A stretch of 64,000 nucleotides of DNA from Epiperipatus broadwayi (lineage: Eukaryota; Onychophora; Udeonychophora; Euonychophora; Peripatidae), in the NCBI GenBank assembly GCA_028023455.1, contig JAQFVV010006306.1:1-64000 (forward strand). The letters are read 5' to 3'. Below the pieces are notes generated by a model. The model did not search any database. It saw only the letters and a list, made by a program, of their open reading frames with translations, and was not told the DNA's origin. The translations under genes and the position numbers were made by a program. How positions within the stretch are numbered: position 1 is the first letter of the stretch; the number at the start of each line of letters is the position of its first letter. Positions 22,003 to 33,673 of the stretch are shown here, one piece after another.

Positions 22003-22380
22003 AATATCTTTTACTCTTTCTTTGGCCTCTCGTACTTTCAATTTTGTCTGCTCAAGTTTCTGTTTCGCTTTATTTACTCTTGTTTTCGTTTTACCAGGTA
22101 TAGTATTACCAAATTTATTATCCGAAGAGTACCATTTAATAATTTGTTTTACAAAGTATGTTGAATTATAAAGATATTTACAGTTAAATAAGTTATAATC
22201 ACTCTGATAAGCGAAAATATAAGGTAAACATGTGCCACTAAACTTCACATGATCACAGGTGCCTTTATAACTTTTCAAATCCGTCAAATTAAGACAGAAA
22301 AGCTTACAAATTGTGGGATTTTTCTGAAATCTATTTGAACGTAAAAAGAAATTATAATAAAAAGATAATCTACATAACAT
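22003..22380 (-). CDS. candidate first coding exon, mitochondrial-type N-terminus and coiled coil
   Basis: From the ATG at 22,380 the frame runs 126 codons to ATT at 22,003 and is followed directly by GTGAGT, a perfect splice-donor sequence, in phase 0. An in-frame TGA lies seven codons upstream of the ATG, so this start is reasonable. The first ~25 residues (MLCRLSFYYNFFLRSNRFQK) have Arg, Lys and aromatics but no acidic residue, as mitochondrial presequences do. Residues about 95-126 (TKTRVNKAKQKLEQTKLKV and on) form a Lys/Glu-rich amphipathic helix. This is unlike the surrounding repeats. I do not recognise the protein; an N-terminus of a mitochondrial inner-membrane enzyme, such as a cardiolipin-synthase-type protein, is one guess. 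No following exon is identified in the window. Confidence 0.4.
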
Positions 22381-22599
22381 TGTGAAAACGTTATGTATTC
22401 ACTATGTCAACATATTACCACAGTTAAAATTCATTATATAATCTATACACCAGTATTTTAATATTCGAAATAAAATAAATAACAATATTAATGTTTTTTT
22501 ATTTAGTGATAATACCTCAGACAGATTTATTTACTAATATAATTATATAAGATAAAATGTAATAAATGATTGTTTTAAAACTTATTTTAACAAAATGAA

Positions 22600-22720
22600 T
22601 TACAGTATTTGCTAATTTAGTAAAGAGTACTGTCTCGATTTCATTTGAAGTTTACTTCCTGTTTTGAGTGCCACGTTCCTTTTACTAGCAAAATGGAGGT
22701 TTGTTTTGAATTTTAGATTT
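22600..22720. promoter_or_regulatory. possible promoter with ETS- and YY1-like sites
   Basis: About 220-340 bp upstream of the candidate exon are acttcctgtttt (22,652-22,664, an ETS-type GGAA core on the minus strand) and aaaatggaggt (22,691-22,701, similar to the YY1 consensus AANATGGCGGC). Such pairs are common in TATA-less housekeeping promoters. The plus-strand ATG here is followed by a stop within eight codons unless spliced. Inference only. Confidence 0.25.
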
Positions 22721-23210
22721 TCGTTTTCTCATTATTTATTGTTTATATATAAACTGTATATTATTTGAAAATCTGTTTTCAAAATTGTTTTTCTTTGGAT
22801 ACATTATTGATATTTAAAAATATTTTTTTTAATATTTTACTTTCCAATTTTAACTAAAAATGTTTAATATTTTTCCATTGCCTAACATTTAAATCATTTA
22901 TAATTGCTGAAAGTTACATGGCTTTCGACGTTATGTAGTGAAATTAAACATGGTCCTTCTGAAAGGTCATTCTATGTCAAGTGATACAATAAAAAAAAAG
23001 AACCCCGACCATTTTCAATTATTTCCAAATTTGGTTCAACAAAGATAACCCAATTTCCAAATTTTTACTTGATGTAATTTTGAAGTTACAGCTATTTGAA
23101 ATCTTTAAAAAATCATGTTGTCTCTCGTATGCAATTATAGAAAGTACCGAATTTTAGTTTGTGACTTTTCCTACTATGTATGATAAATTTCGATAATTTC
23201 TAATTTGAAA
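22721..23210. other. non-coding, nothing recognised
   Basis: AT-rich DNA between the possible promoter and the start of the sub-terminal repeats. Confidence 0.4.
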
Positions 23211-23590
23211 CTACTTTTTCCCCTCTACTAACTGTATCCAAATTTAATAAGTGTATGTAACTATATCTAAGTGTAAATGTTAATAAAAAAAAAAAAGGAA
23301 AAAAACTTACATTTACGTGCGTATTTTTCATTTATAACGGTCTTCGCTGTATATATAACTTTTAGGTAAAACTGACGTTTAGCTACCCGAACATTTCGCC
23401 CTCTATTTTTAAAAAACTTAACTACTTTTTAAAAAACTTAGCTACTTTTTCCCCTCTAATAACTGTATCCAAATTTAATAAGTGTATGTAACTATATCTA
23501 AGTGTAAATGTTAATAAAAAAAAAAAAGGAAAAAAACTTACATTTACGTGCGTATTTTTCACTTATAACGGTCTTCGCTGTATATATAAC
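23211..23590 (+). repeat. partial tandem duplication, 231-bp period
   Basis: The segment starting ctactttttcccctctac at 23,211 recurs at 23,442; the copies run in parallel to about 23,590 (1.6 units). Only the left outer end of the large inverted repeat has the extra copy, so the duplication post-dates or lies outside the shared arm. Confidence 0.75.
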
Positions 23591-25480
23591 TGTAAATAAA
23601 TTAACTATAAATAGAGTGGAGATAGACAATTAGAAAGATCCAACTTTAATCAGTTTATGTAACAAGAAATAAACTGTGTCTAAATGGAAATATTAATAAA
23701 TAAAAAAGGAATAAAACTTACATTTTTATGCGTACTTTTCACTTGGAATGTACATCTAGCGGTCTTTACTGTATATATAACTATAAATAAAGTATATCTA
23801 ACTATAAATGTATTTTTTACACGAAGATTAATAAATAAAATGGATGTAAGAAAACTTACTTTTTTAGGCTCTATTTAGTCTAAGTCCCTGCTGTAAAAAT
23901 TATGAACTACTGTACTTTTGTCACGTGACATTTTCATCATAAAGGAATATATGCAGATTAAAAACTACTGTTGAAAGTCTTTTATTTTTCAAATATTGAT
24001 GAAATTTTGTATTATATTTTGGAAAGTAGGATAATTAGTTTTTTTGTTTATAGATACTCCATGAAATAGTGTTGAAAGTCAGTGAAAAATTTTTTTTTAT
24101 ATGTCGTGCAGTTCATCCCCCCCCCCCCCATCCATCATTTTTCTAATTATCACTTTGTTTTATTACCTAGTCTTTCGAAAAAAGCATTAAATAGTGCTTA
24201 GCATACGTTAATTTTTTACAGATTTAGTAATTGGGCAACTGGGTAATAAAATAAATTTTTTATATATTTTATCTAAATTAATAAAAAAAGATAATGTGGT
24301 TAACTAAAGCTGCAGATGCCTTGTTAAAGGCTGTACCATCCATTATTTGAAGGGTTGTAAAGATAAATTTATATGCAATTATTACTGAAAATAAACTATT
24401 CCTTGTCATATATTTTTTTGTTTAAGTTTTCCTTTATGCATTTCACCAAGTTAGCTTAGTAGTGCAACATTGCAAATGAATTTCATAAACTCCAAAGCTA
24501 TGATTCGATGTTAATGCGATGTCCTTTAAAGGCTATAAGTTCAAACCCATGTTGCTAGTAGTGCTATTATTGGACTTCAATAATATAACAGGTCTAAATT
24601 AAGAAATATTCTAGCCACCTCCAGCATCATAAGTTACATATATATGATGAGCAATAAATGTAACCACTGGAGCCAAAATTATCAGCAATCAGTTTTAATC
24701 TTATAATGATCCTTAGTATGCTCATCATTATTTGTGATTGAGTGAATAGACTATCATCCTATATGCTTGGAGTTTAGCTACATTTCTTGCTAAACATAAG
24801 CCAATTATCTTTTTTCAAGATAGTTATCTAGGCATCTGGTTGCAATAGTAAAAAAAAAATGAAGCACCTAATATTTTTCCTTAGAACTGTAGATGTTATT
24901 TTATTTTTACCAAGTAATAATGTTCCATTGGTTATGCTATTAGAACAGTGATAATGGGTCTGTAGAAGAATTCAGAAGTCTGCAAAAGCAGTTGCCTAAT
25001 AGTGTAAAATGCAAGTCAACTCTGTGTGACAAATGTGCAATGTTGTGAATGAGTGTCAAACATGTTTAAAGGTGAAACAAAAAGAACGTCTTGAAAAGTC
25101 AAAATAAAATATAGTTGTTCTGGAAATAAAGAAAGGGTGCTGGTGAAGAATGTATTTGGATTATCTCTGACATAATGTGAGTAGTAAGGTGCTTGCAAAA
25201 TAAAGACTTCAAATATATAATAACCTCTCAGGAGATATGAAACTTTTGAAGAGATCTAAGTGATCTTATTATACTCAACTAGCAAACTAGCAGTTCAACT
25301 ATTAACTATCTTATTAATATCTTTATTATTCATAATAAAGAGCTCTTGAAAATTTATTAATACACATAGAAATATAACATGATCCCCATTTGTTATGCTT
25401 GCCTGATTTAACATCAAAATATAATGGATAAGAATCATCAAAATTTAACTTGAAAGTATTGTTTTTGATAGAAATAACTT
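23365..25480 (+). repeat. left arm of 2.1-kb inverted repeat
   Basis: About 2,116 bp, reverse-complementary to 29,436-31,544. The outer end starts ggtaaaactgacgtttagct and the inner end is gatagaaataactt. The only differences I saw are scattered single bases and short indels, giving roughly 99% identity by eye. Short degenerate repeats (aacttacattt...gtatatataact) recur several times near the outer end. No coding domain is visible. An 11-C run lies at about 24,118-24,129. Confidence 0.9.
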
Positions 25481-25496
25481 GTGCATTCAGATAATC

Positions 25497-26417
25497 TCAC
25501 ATAGTTATTTCAGGACCACCCCGGATTCGATTTGTCTTCCTTGGCAAGTATCTTAGACATTGACTAAAATAAGTTTCCCAATCACTATAGAGTTTTTTCA
25601 GCCACTTGAATTTCTTGTCAAATATCATAGTACATCGTATATACCATATTGTCTTAAGGGTATGCACAGTCATCATTGTATTGTGAGGGTTAAATTTGTC
25701 AATATATTGACTAAGTAAAAGTTTTAAGTTTATGATTGGCCTGTGGAACACTTTAGCTCTTATTTACCTAAATGCCAAACATTCTTTGAATAGATGCTGA
25801 AAAGTCTCATTACCAGATTTGCACAGCAAACAGACTGGATCTAAATTCATATGTAGTCTTTCATTTAGAACCTTAATAGTTGGAAACAAGCCATTCACTA
25901 GTTTGAAAATAAATTTCAAATAGGATTCGGGTGCATATATAGAGTGGAACTTTTTCAACATATTTTTCTTTCATATATCCAACCATGCATTGCCATGACT
26001 TTTAAAATGATTCATTAAGTCTTTATATTTAATACTTTCCAAACTGGACACCTTCATATCATCCTGGAGATCCCTATAAGCAATGAACAGATCAGCTATA
26101 AAAGATCTTCCTTTACATCCTATTTCGTTAAAGGCGCCGTCAAAATCAACTGAAGGCCCAAGAAATTGACTTTTAATTAAGTTAATAAATGTACTTGCCT
26201 TGATGTAAGATATGTATAGCTCTGGATCAATCAGGCCAAGAACTCCTTTTTCTTTTGGCATCTGCAAGGTTGATATTGAGATCCATCTTGAAGCTCTACC
26301 CCAGACATATTTCTTTGCAGTTTGGTTTATTCTGAGTATTGTTGTTATGTAGGGTGTATAGTATGCCAAAATCCCTGAAACAATGGAATTAAAAAATTGA
26401 CGCTCTTGTAATTTCAT
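25497..26417 (-). pseudogene. Tx1/L1-type LINE ORF2, connection region and C-terminal zinc knuckle
   Basis: Three frames in order. 26,417-25,971 contains KEKGVLGLIDPELYISYIKA, the P-K-x-x-G-G-L-G-L...Y..A pattern that follows the RT in Tx1/L1-group LINEs. 25,961-25,764 contains KLVNGLFPT then CLLCKSGNETFQHLFKEC, the usual C-terminal finger. 25,751-25,497 is the last part of the protein. Frames are separated by single stops or shifts. Confidence 0.75.
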
Positions 26418-27312
26418 ATAATTTAAGTGATGAAAAATTACTTATTTTATCTTCAATTTTTTTAATAATTAATTTATTCAAGTAAGTGTTCATTTTGCCG
26501 CAAGGGGAGAACCCTGTGGAATGCCCCTCTTAGGGATAAAAAAAATCAGATCTCATAAAGTTTTTAAGAGATTCTACTATTTTTAATATAATTTTCAACT
26601 GCATTCGCCAACCATATGTGATCTGGGATTAAAAGACGGAAGGACTGAATCAAATATGTCTAATGGACCAGATCGAAAGCAGCCCTAAAATCTATTTAGA
26701 TAGCATAATATTGGGTTAAGTTTAAATCCCTTGCATATTTAATAGCCTCATGAATTTTTAAGGCAGCATTTACTGCACGTCTACCCTTAATGGCATGGTG
26801 GGCAAATGATATTCTAGTACTGATAAGGTGATGTAATTTTTTCAAGAGAATTCTAGCCAGAATCTTCAAATCAATATCTTCTACAGAAATATGTCTCAGT
26901 TCATCAATTGTTGGACTTGGCACTAATTTATCTTTTTTTAATGCTAAAAATTACTCTATTGCTAATAAAGGGCCACTCAATTCTCTCATAACAGAACTGA
27001 TTAAAAAATCACATTGCAAATCTGAGAGCATAGTCAAGTTGTTTATAAACAGAGGCTGGGATTGTGTCATTTGCCATTATTGATTGTACCTTGAGCATAT
27101 TAATTTCGTCTTGAATACGCTGATTTGAAATATACTCTTTCTGTTCCCATTATGATACTACTGTTCTGATCAATGAAACCTGTACTTACACCAAATTTCA
27201 TTTTTAAATTTTCAAATATGTAATTATCAACATAGATTCCAGAGGCAATGCCATCATCATCCTTGGTGATACTGTCAATACCCCTAAAGTCTGGGAATAT
27301 ATAATTTAGCAT
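26418..27312 (-). pseudogene. Tx1/L1-type LINE reverse transcriptase, catalytic FADD missing
   Basis: 26,923-26,696 gives DLKILARILLKKLHHLI and the conserved IKGRR...AIKYAR stretch of RT fingers. IDFRAAFDLVH (about 26,660-26,690) is motif A, and RGIPQGSPLAAK (about 26,490-26,530) is the GxPQGxPLSP block. About ten residues later the sequence is already in the post-palm region, so the FADD motif has been lost by an internal deletion. 27,312-27,100 covers the region before the fingers. Confidence 0.75.
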
Positions 27313-27443
27313 AGTTTATCATGGGTTTTGATAATTTACTCAACTTAGGAATTAATTTCCTGAGCCATATTGTATGAGCAGCTTGATGCATAAGTTGATA
27401 TAAGCTGTTGTATTCATCTTGTAAACTATTTATCAATGAATGA

Positions 27444-27874
27444 TTAGGTCTGAGGTAGGTAATATTGCGTAAGACTCTGAATTTCAGAGATTCTATTTTT
27501 CATTTGATTCATTGACAAAATATTCTGTGCATTCTTATAACATATTCTAGAGAGATCTTTTTTAATTTTAAACCAAGCAATACAGGGTGGTAGGCCTGAA
27601 CATTTTGTATAATTAATGACAGTCAATATAACTGATAATTGGTCAATCGAGAGCAAAACTCCATCTCTAATGTTTCTCCTAATAGAAAATCTACATTGAT
27701 TTGATAATAGTTATAAAGAACTAACTTTAAACAGAGGTGATCTGAAAAACCAATCAGAGATGTATTAATAGTTGACTCATTTAGCTTATACCCCGACACA
27801 AAGAAAATGTCTATAAGAGATGAGAATCTGCTATTAAAGAAAGTATATGCATTATCTCGATATCTTTCATGCAA
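27444..27874 (-). pseudogene. Tx1/L1-type LINE endonuclease C-terminal half
   Basis: The frame at 27,874-27,623 reads SRFSSLIDIFFVSGYKL...GFSDHLCLKL: the S-R-I-D-x-x-F-x-S block and the SDH catalytic block of an APE-type endonuclease. The next frame (27,656-27,444) continues the linker to the RT. Confidence 0.7.
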
Positions 27875-27878
27875 TGAA

Positions 27879-28415
27879 TTATAGTGAAATTTCTTTCATT
27901 TTATTTTGTAATGCAATAGGAAGAGATCGAAATGTACAATTAAAGTCACCACCCAGAATTATAATACCTGGTGTCTGTAAGAACTTATTTTGAACATTAT
28001 GGATTATATTTGCAATATCATTACCCTTAGCTACAGAGTATACAGCAATCAGATAATGCAAGACTGCCTGATAAACAAAGGAAACTAATATATAGTTTGT
28101 TTGTAAAGACAATAACTGAATTTTTTCAATCTCTGAATGCATATATAATAAAACAGCTGCACCTTGAGCAGGCCTATCATTAGGTTTAAAAAGCAAAATA
28201 TTCTGTTGAGATAATTTATCAATTATATAAACAAGTGCATTATGACTGCGAGATTTTGTGTGATTATCGGGATGTCTTCTTTTTATATATTTTCTTAATA
28301 ATCCTTTTTCAGCAGCTTTATAATCACAAAAATTACATTTGAAAGGCTTTTCTCCAGTGTGAATTCTAATATGGTTTTCTAAAATATTATTCAAAGAAGC
28401 TTTGTAATCACACAA
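27879..28415 (-). pseudogene. C2H2 fingers fused in frame to a truncated LINE endonuclease
   Basis: A 178-codon open frame. Residues 1-50 hold two TGEKP-linked fingers (…HIRIHTGEKPFKCNFCDYKA…). From about residue 58 it changes to endonuclease sequence: PNDRPAQGAAVLLYMH, then GIIILGGDFNCTFRS with the GDFN active-site block. The first third of an APE endonuclease (W-N-v-N-G and Q-E-T-H blocks) is absent, so the fingers replace it. The join is in one frame with no stop. This may be a chance fusion at a 5' truncation point or part of a LINE ORF that carried fingers. Confidence 0.65.
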
Positions 28416-28910
28416 ATTACACTTATAAGGCTTTTTTTTAGTGTGAGTTTTTATATGAACTGTTAAACCCCATTTTTTGGTGTGTTATAGTTACACATAA
28501 TACATTGATGATGTTGTTTTATTTTAGTATTATAATGCTTCTTTCTAAGGTGAGTTTTATTATGCCTTTCTAAATAACTTTTATTAGTAGTACTAGAACC
28601 ATACATTACACTAATGATGAATTTGTTCATCATTGTTGTAAGGCTGTTCTGTAGGGTGTTAATGTCTATAAAAATTCCATTTTATATCTGTGCTATAACT
28701 ACAAAGTTGACATTGATATTTTTATTTTGACGTAATATGGTTGTAATATAACAGTACAAACATTTTTACAACCACACAAGCTACACTGATAGAACTTCTA
28801 TTTGAGGGTTCATGTCTTTTTAATGCAATTTTATAAACAACTCTTCAATGACACAAGTGGCAGGATTGTTTTTTCCCAGTGTGAATTCTTTTTCGAAAAC
28901 AAACTGCAAT
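28415..28910 (-). pseudogene. decayed C2H2 zinc-finger array
   Basis: Upstream of the open frame, minus-strand fragments in shifting frames show more fingers: THTKKKPYKCNLCDYKAS, SYLERHNKTHLRKKH, YQCQLCSYSTDIK, FYQCSLCGCKN and RIHTGKKQSCHLCH. I count about five degenerate fingers here beyond the two still open, with several stops and shifts. The CDYK-type finger core and HTG(E/K)KP linkers are typical of animal poly-C2H2 proteins. Confidence 0.65.
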
Positions 28911-29435
28911 AAACTCTTCATGTTTTTCTTTTACGAAAGATTATTTTAATAATTTTTTTAGATAAAATTATATGTGCCAATATCAATATTGGTGCAATAG
29001 ATAATGCATTTAACTGATATTCACACTTTGTAAAATTATACTTTTGAAGAAGTTTTAATTTATTAAAAGAATGTGAGGCACTTGGAATTATCACAGGCAA
29101 AGAAATATGACTTAATCATCATTTCAAACATTCTCAATCTATTGCAGAATGGAGGGTGTCTCAGTTTCATCCAGTTTTCTGATCTATTTTCAACATCAGA
29201 TCAACAAAATTTCATATTTCTTTCCATCTACCTCACATGTAGTCTCTAGATCTTGTTTTCGATCCCTTCTACCATCTTGTTATGCCAATATACATCTCTC
29301 CATATTTTGTTGACTGATCAGAAGCCTCTATAGCTCTTTTGTTAAAAGCCGAAGTCTCAGGTCCACAAATAAGAACGGTTAATATACTGAAATTTTTTTT
29401 TTTTGCAAGGTATAGATATATTTCTTTGTAATACT

Positions 29436-31544
29436 AAGTTATTTCTATCAAAAACAATACTTTCAAGTTAAATTTTGATGATTCTTATCCATTATATTTT
29501 GATGTTAAATCAGGCAAGCATAACAAATGGGGATCATGTTATATTTCTATGTGTATTAATAAATTTTCAAGAGTTTTATTATGAATAATAAAGATATTAA
29601 TAAGATAGTTAATAGTTGAACTGCTAGTTTGCTAGTTGAGTATAATAAGATCACTTAGATCTCTTCAAAAGTTTCGTATCTCCTGAGAGGTTATTATATA
29701 TTTGAAGTCTTTATTTTGCAAGCACCTTACTACTCACATTATGTCAGAGATAATCCAAATACATTCTTCACCAGCACCCTTTCTTTATTTCCAGAACAAC
29801 TATATTTTATTTTGACTTTTCAAGACGTTCTTTTTGTTTCACCTTTAAACATGTTTGACACTCATTCACAACATTGCACATTTGTCACACAGAGTTGACT
29901 TGCATTTTACACTATTAGGCAACTGCTTTTGCAGACTTCTGAATTCTTCTACAGACCCATTATCACTGTTCTAATAGCATAACCAATGGAACATTATTAC
30001 TTGGTAAAAATAAAATAACATCTACAGTTCTAAGGAAAAATATTAGGTGCTTCATTTTTTTTTACTATTGCAACCAGATGCCTAGATAACTATCTTGAAA
30101 AAAGATAATTGGGTTATGTTTAGCAAGAAATGTAGCTAAACTCAAAGCATATAGGATGATAGTCTATTCACTCAATCACAAATAATGATGAGCATACTAA
30201 GGATCATTATAAGATTAAAACTGATTGCTGATAATTTTGGCTCCAGTGGTTACATTTATTGCTCATCATATATATGTAACTTATGATGCTGGAGGTGGCT
30301 AGAATATTTCTTAATTTAGACCTGTTATATTATTGAAGTCCAATAATAGCACTACTAGCAACATGGGTTTGAACTTATAGCCTTTAAAGGACATCGCATT
30401 AACATCGAATCATAGCTTTGGAGTTTATGAAATTCATTTGCAATGTTGCACTACTAAGCTAACTTGGTGAAATGCATAAAGGAAAACTTAAACAAAAAAA
30501 TATATGACAAGGAATAGTTTATTTTCAGTAATAATTGCATATAAATTTATCTTTACATCCCTTCAAATAATGGATGGTACAGCCTTTGACAAGGCATCTG
30601 CAGCTTTAGTTAACCACATTATCTTTTTTTATTAATTTAGATAAAATATATAAAAAATTTATTTTATTACCCAGTTGCCCAATTACTAAATCTGTAAAAA
30701 ATTAACGTATGCTAAGCACTATATAATGCTTTTTTCGAAAGACTAGGTAATAAAACAAAGTGATAATTAGAAAAATGATGGATGGGGGGGGGGGGATGAA
30801 CTGCACGACATATAAAAAAAAATTTTTCACTGACTTTCAACACTATTTCATGGAGTATCTATAAACAAAAAAACTAATTATCCTACTTTCCAAAATATAA
30901 TACAAAATTTCATCAATATTTGAAAAATAAAAGACTTTCAACAGTAGTTTTTAATCTGCATATATTCCTTTATGATGAAAATGTCACGTGACAAAAGTAC
31001 AGTAGTTCATAATTTTTACAGCAGGGACTTAGACTAAATAGAGCCTAAAAAAGTAAGTTTTCTTACATCCATTTTATTTATTAATCTTCGTGTAAAAAAT
31101 ACATTTATAGTTAGATATACTTTATTTATAGTTATATATACAGTAAAGACCGCTAGATGTACATTCCAAGTGAAAAGTACGCATAAAAATGTAAGTTTTA
31201 TTCCTTTTTTATTTATTAATATTTCCATTTAGACACAGTTTATTTCTTGTTACATAAACTGATTAAAGTTGGATCTTTCTAATTGTCTATCTCCACTCTA
31301 TTTATAGTTAATTTATTTACAGTTATATATACAGCGAAGACCGTTATAAGTGAAAAATACGCACGTAAATGTAAGTTTTTTTCGTTTTTTTTAATTAACA
31401 TTTACACTTAGATATAGTTACATACACTTATTAAATTTGGATACAGTTAGTAGAGGGGAAAAAGTAGCTAAGGTTTTTAAAAAGTAGTTAAGTTTTTTAA
31501 AAATAGAGGGCGAAATGTTCGGGTAGCTAAACGTCAGTTTTACC
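29436..31544 (-). repeat. right arm of 2.1-kb inverted repeat
   Basis: About 2,109 bp, mirror of 23,365-25,480. The outer end finishes acgtcagttttacc. It includes the G-run (about 30,783-30,794) complementary to the left C-run. Beyond 31,544 the flank differs from the left flank, and no target-site duplication is obvious. Confidence 0.9.
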
Positions 31545-32490
31545 GTTATTTTGTAAGGTTTTTTTGATTTTGACGTTTTCTAAAGCATATTGACAAAAAT
31601 CAAAAAAGCATCATTTGTGAAAAGTTTTATTATAAAATTACATCAGAATCATATTTTTTTTGAAAAATATATAAACCGAAAAACAAACCGTAAATAAAAT
31701 TGATATTTTAATTCAAATTTTTCCATTCTGGAAAAACGTTTCTATTTTAAAATGAAGAACTGTTGTTATGGTTATATGTTGTGTTCTGACTCTCTGAACA
31801 GTTATGGTTGGCTATAAATACAAACGCTTAACTACGTTTCATACTTTATTACTCAAATAGTTAGACCAGTAGTATAGTACTTTAAATGCCATCCTGGACT
31901 TAGTTGTTTCTGTCTTCAACTTTACAGTGTTGGAAACTTCTATATTGGCCTGGATTGGTTTTCTGCCTGATGCATCTGCTTATCTCCAATATCATATCAG
32001 CTATATGAGCCTCATTGTGCATGGGTGCAAATGGATTGATCTATATCAGTTGTCTGACGCTAGAAAACTATTCATTACTCTAGGTATGTGACTGTGTCTA
32101 TTCTCTTGTCAGCTCTGGTCGATGTCTTGGATGCTGTGGATAAGGTTGAATGCTACTTGGAAGTCAAACATATTTACATGTTATCCTTCTGTGCAATAGG
32201 TAGATCTACATATTTGCCAGCATATTGCATGATGTCCATAATAGTCTTACTTTCTTATTGTGCTGCATATGTAGAGATTCTGTGACTTGTAGTAGTCGTT
32301 TTAATCGTTGTTAAAGACTTGACTGTGATGGTCAAATTTATAATTTTTAATTTAGTAATTAAAGTTCAAAACTCAACTGCTTTATTGACTTGTAACGAAG
32401 AACTCGTCAACAACTTTTAGTTTGGATTATTGTCTGAGAATATAAACCAATTTAACATTATATTTTTGGAGAAAAAATTGGACTTGGACA
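31545..32490. other. unrecognised; contains one end of a dispersed inverted pair
   Basis: 32,350-32,485 is similar, in inverted orientation, to 39,228-39,385 (shared blocks ttaaagttcaaaactcaa and tttagtttggattattgtct). A plus-strand frame at 32,088-32,285 shows no recognisable domain. No gene is supported. Confidence 0.45.
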
Positions 32491-33673
32491 TTGAGGTGCA
32501 GTGCAGAATCCAGACATTTCATCATAGATAGATAACTCATTCTGCTATATTTATGATATTGAAGCAAGACACCTATTAATTAATATATTATAACGATATT
32601 AAAAAAATTTCATTTAAGAAAGTTCTATGTGGTTTAAAAATATAATGGCAAGAAGATAAGATCAAAAAAGTACGTTCTTCAATTTGTTAGATATGATACT
32701 AAAGTCTATTATTGTAACTTTTCATTGAATTTGGAATATGAAACAAATGAATAGTAAAAAAATTACACTAAACTTGGAACATGATTTTCATGAGATTGAC
32801 TTCATTTACTTATTAAAAAGATTATCTCAGAAATATCCAATAGGAATGCAACAGATTACTTTTATAAGATCTATAATTAGATAAAGTATTTAAATCTTTT
32901 TAAAAAAATAAGTTTAAAATATAATAAATAGTCTAAAGGACTTTTATATTATGTTTGAGATTTATAGATTAGTTTGTACAGACATTGCAAAACTCACTTT
33001 TAATTTTCTATTTTTTGTTTTCTTCTTTTGGAATTAAGAAGGGCAAATGGCTATTAATGATTACGAATTCTGGGAACTGTACGTTTCTGTCTAATAATTT
33101 GAAAAATTTATTCAAATAATGTGATATTAAATTTTGATTGAGCAATTTTTTAATTTTTGTAGAGTATGCCAAATATGATTACTTATATTACGCACTCTGT
33201 AATGATTTGATGTATTTTTATAATATGCAAAAAAAAATGTCTGGGCATTTGTCTATTCAAATTTTTTACTTTATTTTGTTGATATATTTAATGATATATA
33301 TTAGATAATGTCCATTATTTAATTGAATTGTTAAATGTTTATAGAATAATTCAAACTTTATTTTAATTCTTCCAAATATATTCAAATGTTTCACATTCCA
33401 AATTCAATGAAAAGATAACTTGACAATAATAGACTTTGATGTCATATCTAAGAAATTGAAGAACGTACTCTTTGATCTTGTTCTAAACCATTATATATTT
33501 AGACTATCGTAGAACATTCTTAAATGAATTTTTTTTAATATCTTTATATTTTATTAATAGATGTCTTATTTCCATATCATAAATATAATAGAATAATGAT
33601 CCCACATATAATTGATTTAATTGAGTAGTTATCTATCTATGATGAAATATTTGCATTCTGCATTGCACCTCAA
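32491..33673. mobile_element. 1.2-kb element with ~250-280-bp terminal inverted repeats
   Basis: The left end (32,491-32,742), starting ttgaggtgcagtgcagaatc, matches the complement of the right end (33,389-33,673), ending gattctgcattgcacctcaa-like sequence, with mismatches and indels. The interior has no open frame or domain. Probably a non-autonomous DNA transposon or foldback remnant. Confidence 0.6.

Larger units (their letters stand above)
25481..29435 (-). mobile_element. spacer of the inverted repeat: decayed Tx1/L1-type LINE with zinc-finger region
   Basis: The 3.95-kb spacer is filled from 25,497 to about 28,910 by minus-strand protein relics: C2H2 fingers, then endonuclease, RT and a C-terminal zinc knuckle. 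The LINE stop codon lies about 16 bp from the inner edge of the left arm. 28,920-29,435 holds no recognised feature. Confidence 0.7.

Noticed and set aside
24447-24560. tRNA-like A box (ttagcttagtagtg) and B box (agttcaaaccc) in the left arm, mirrored in the right arm
   Set aside because: The boxes are about 80 bases apart with no cloverleaf I could draw; possibly an old SINE, not supportable as a feature.
23684-31228. Identical short frames of 60 and 64 codons in both arms of the large inverted repeat
   Set aside because: They are identical only because the arms are; low-complexity translations without domain or start context.
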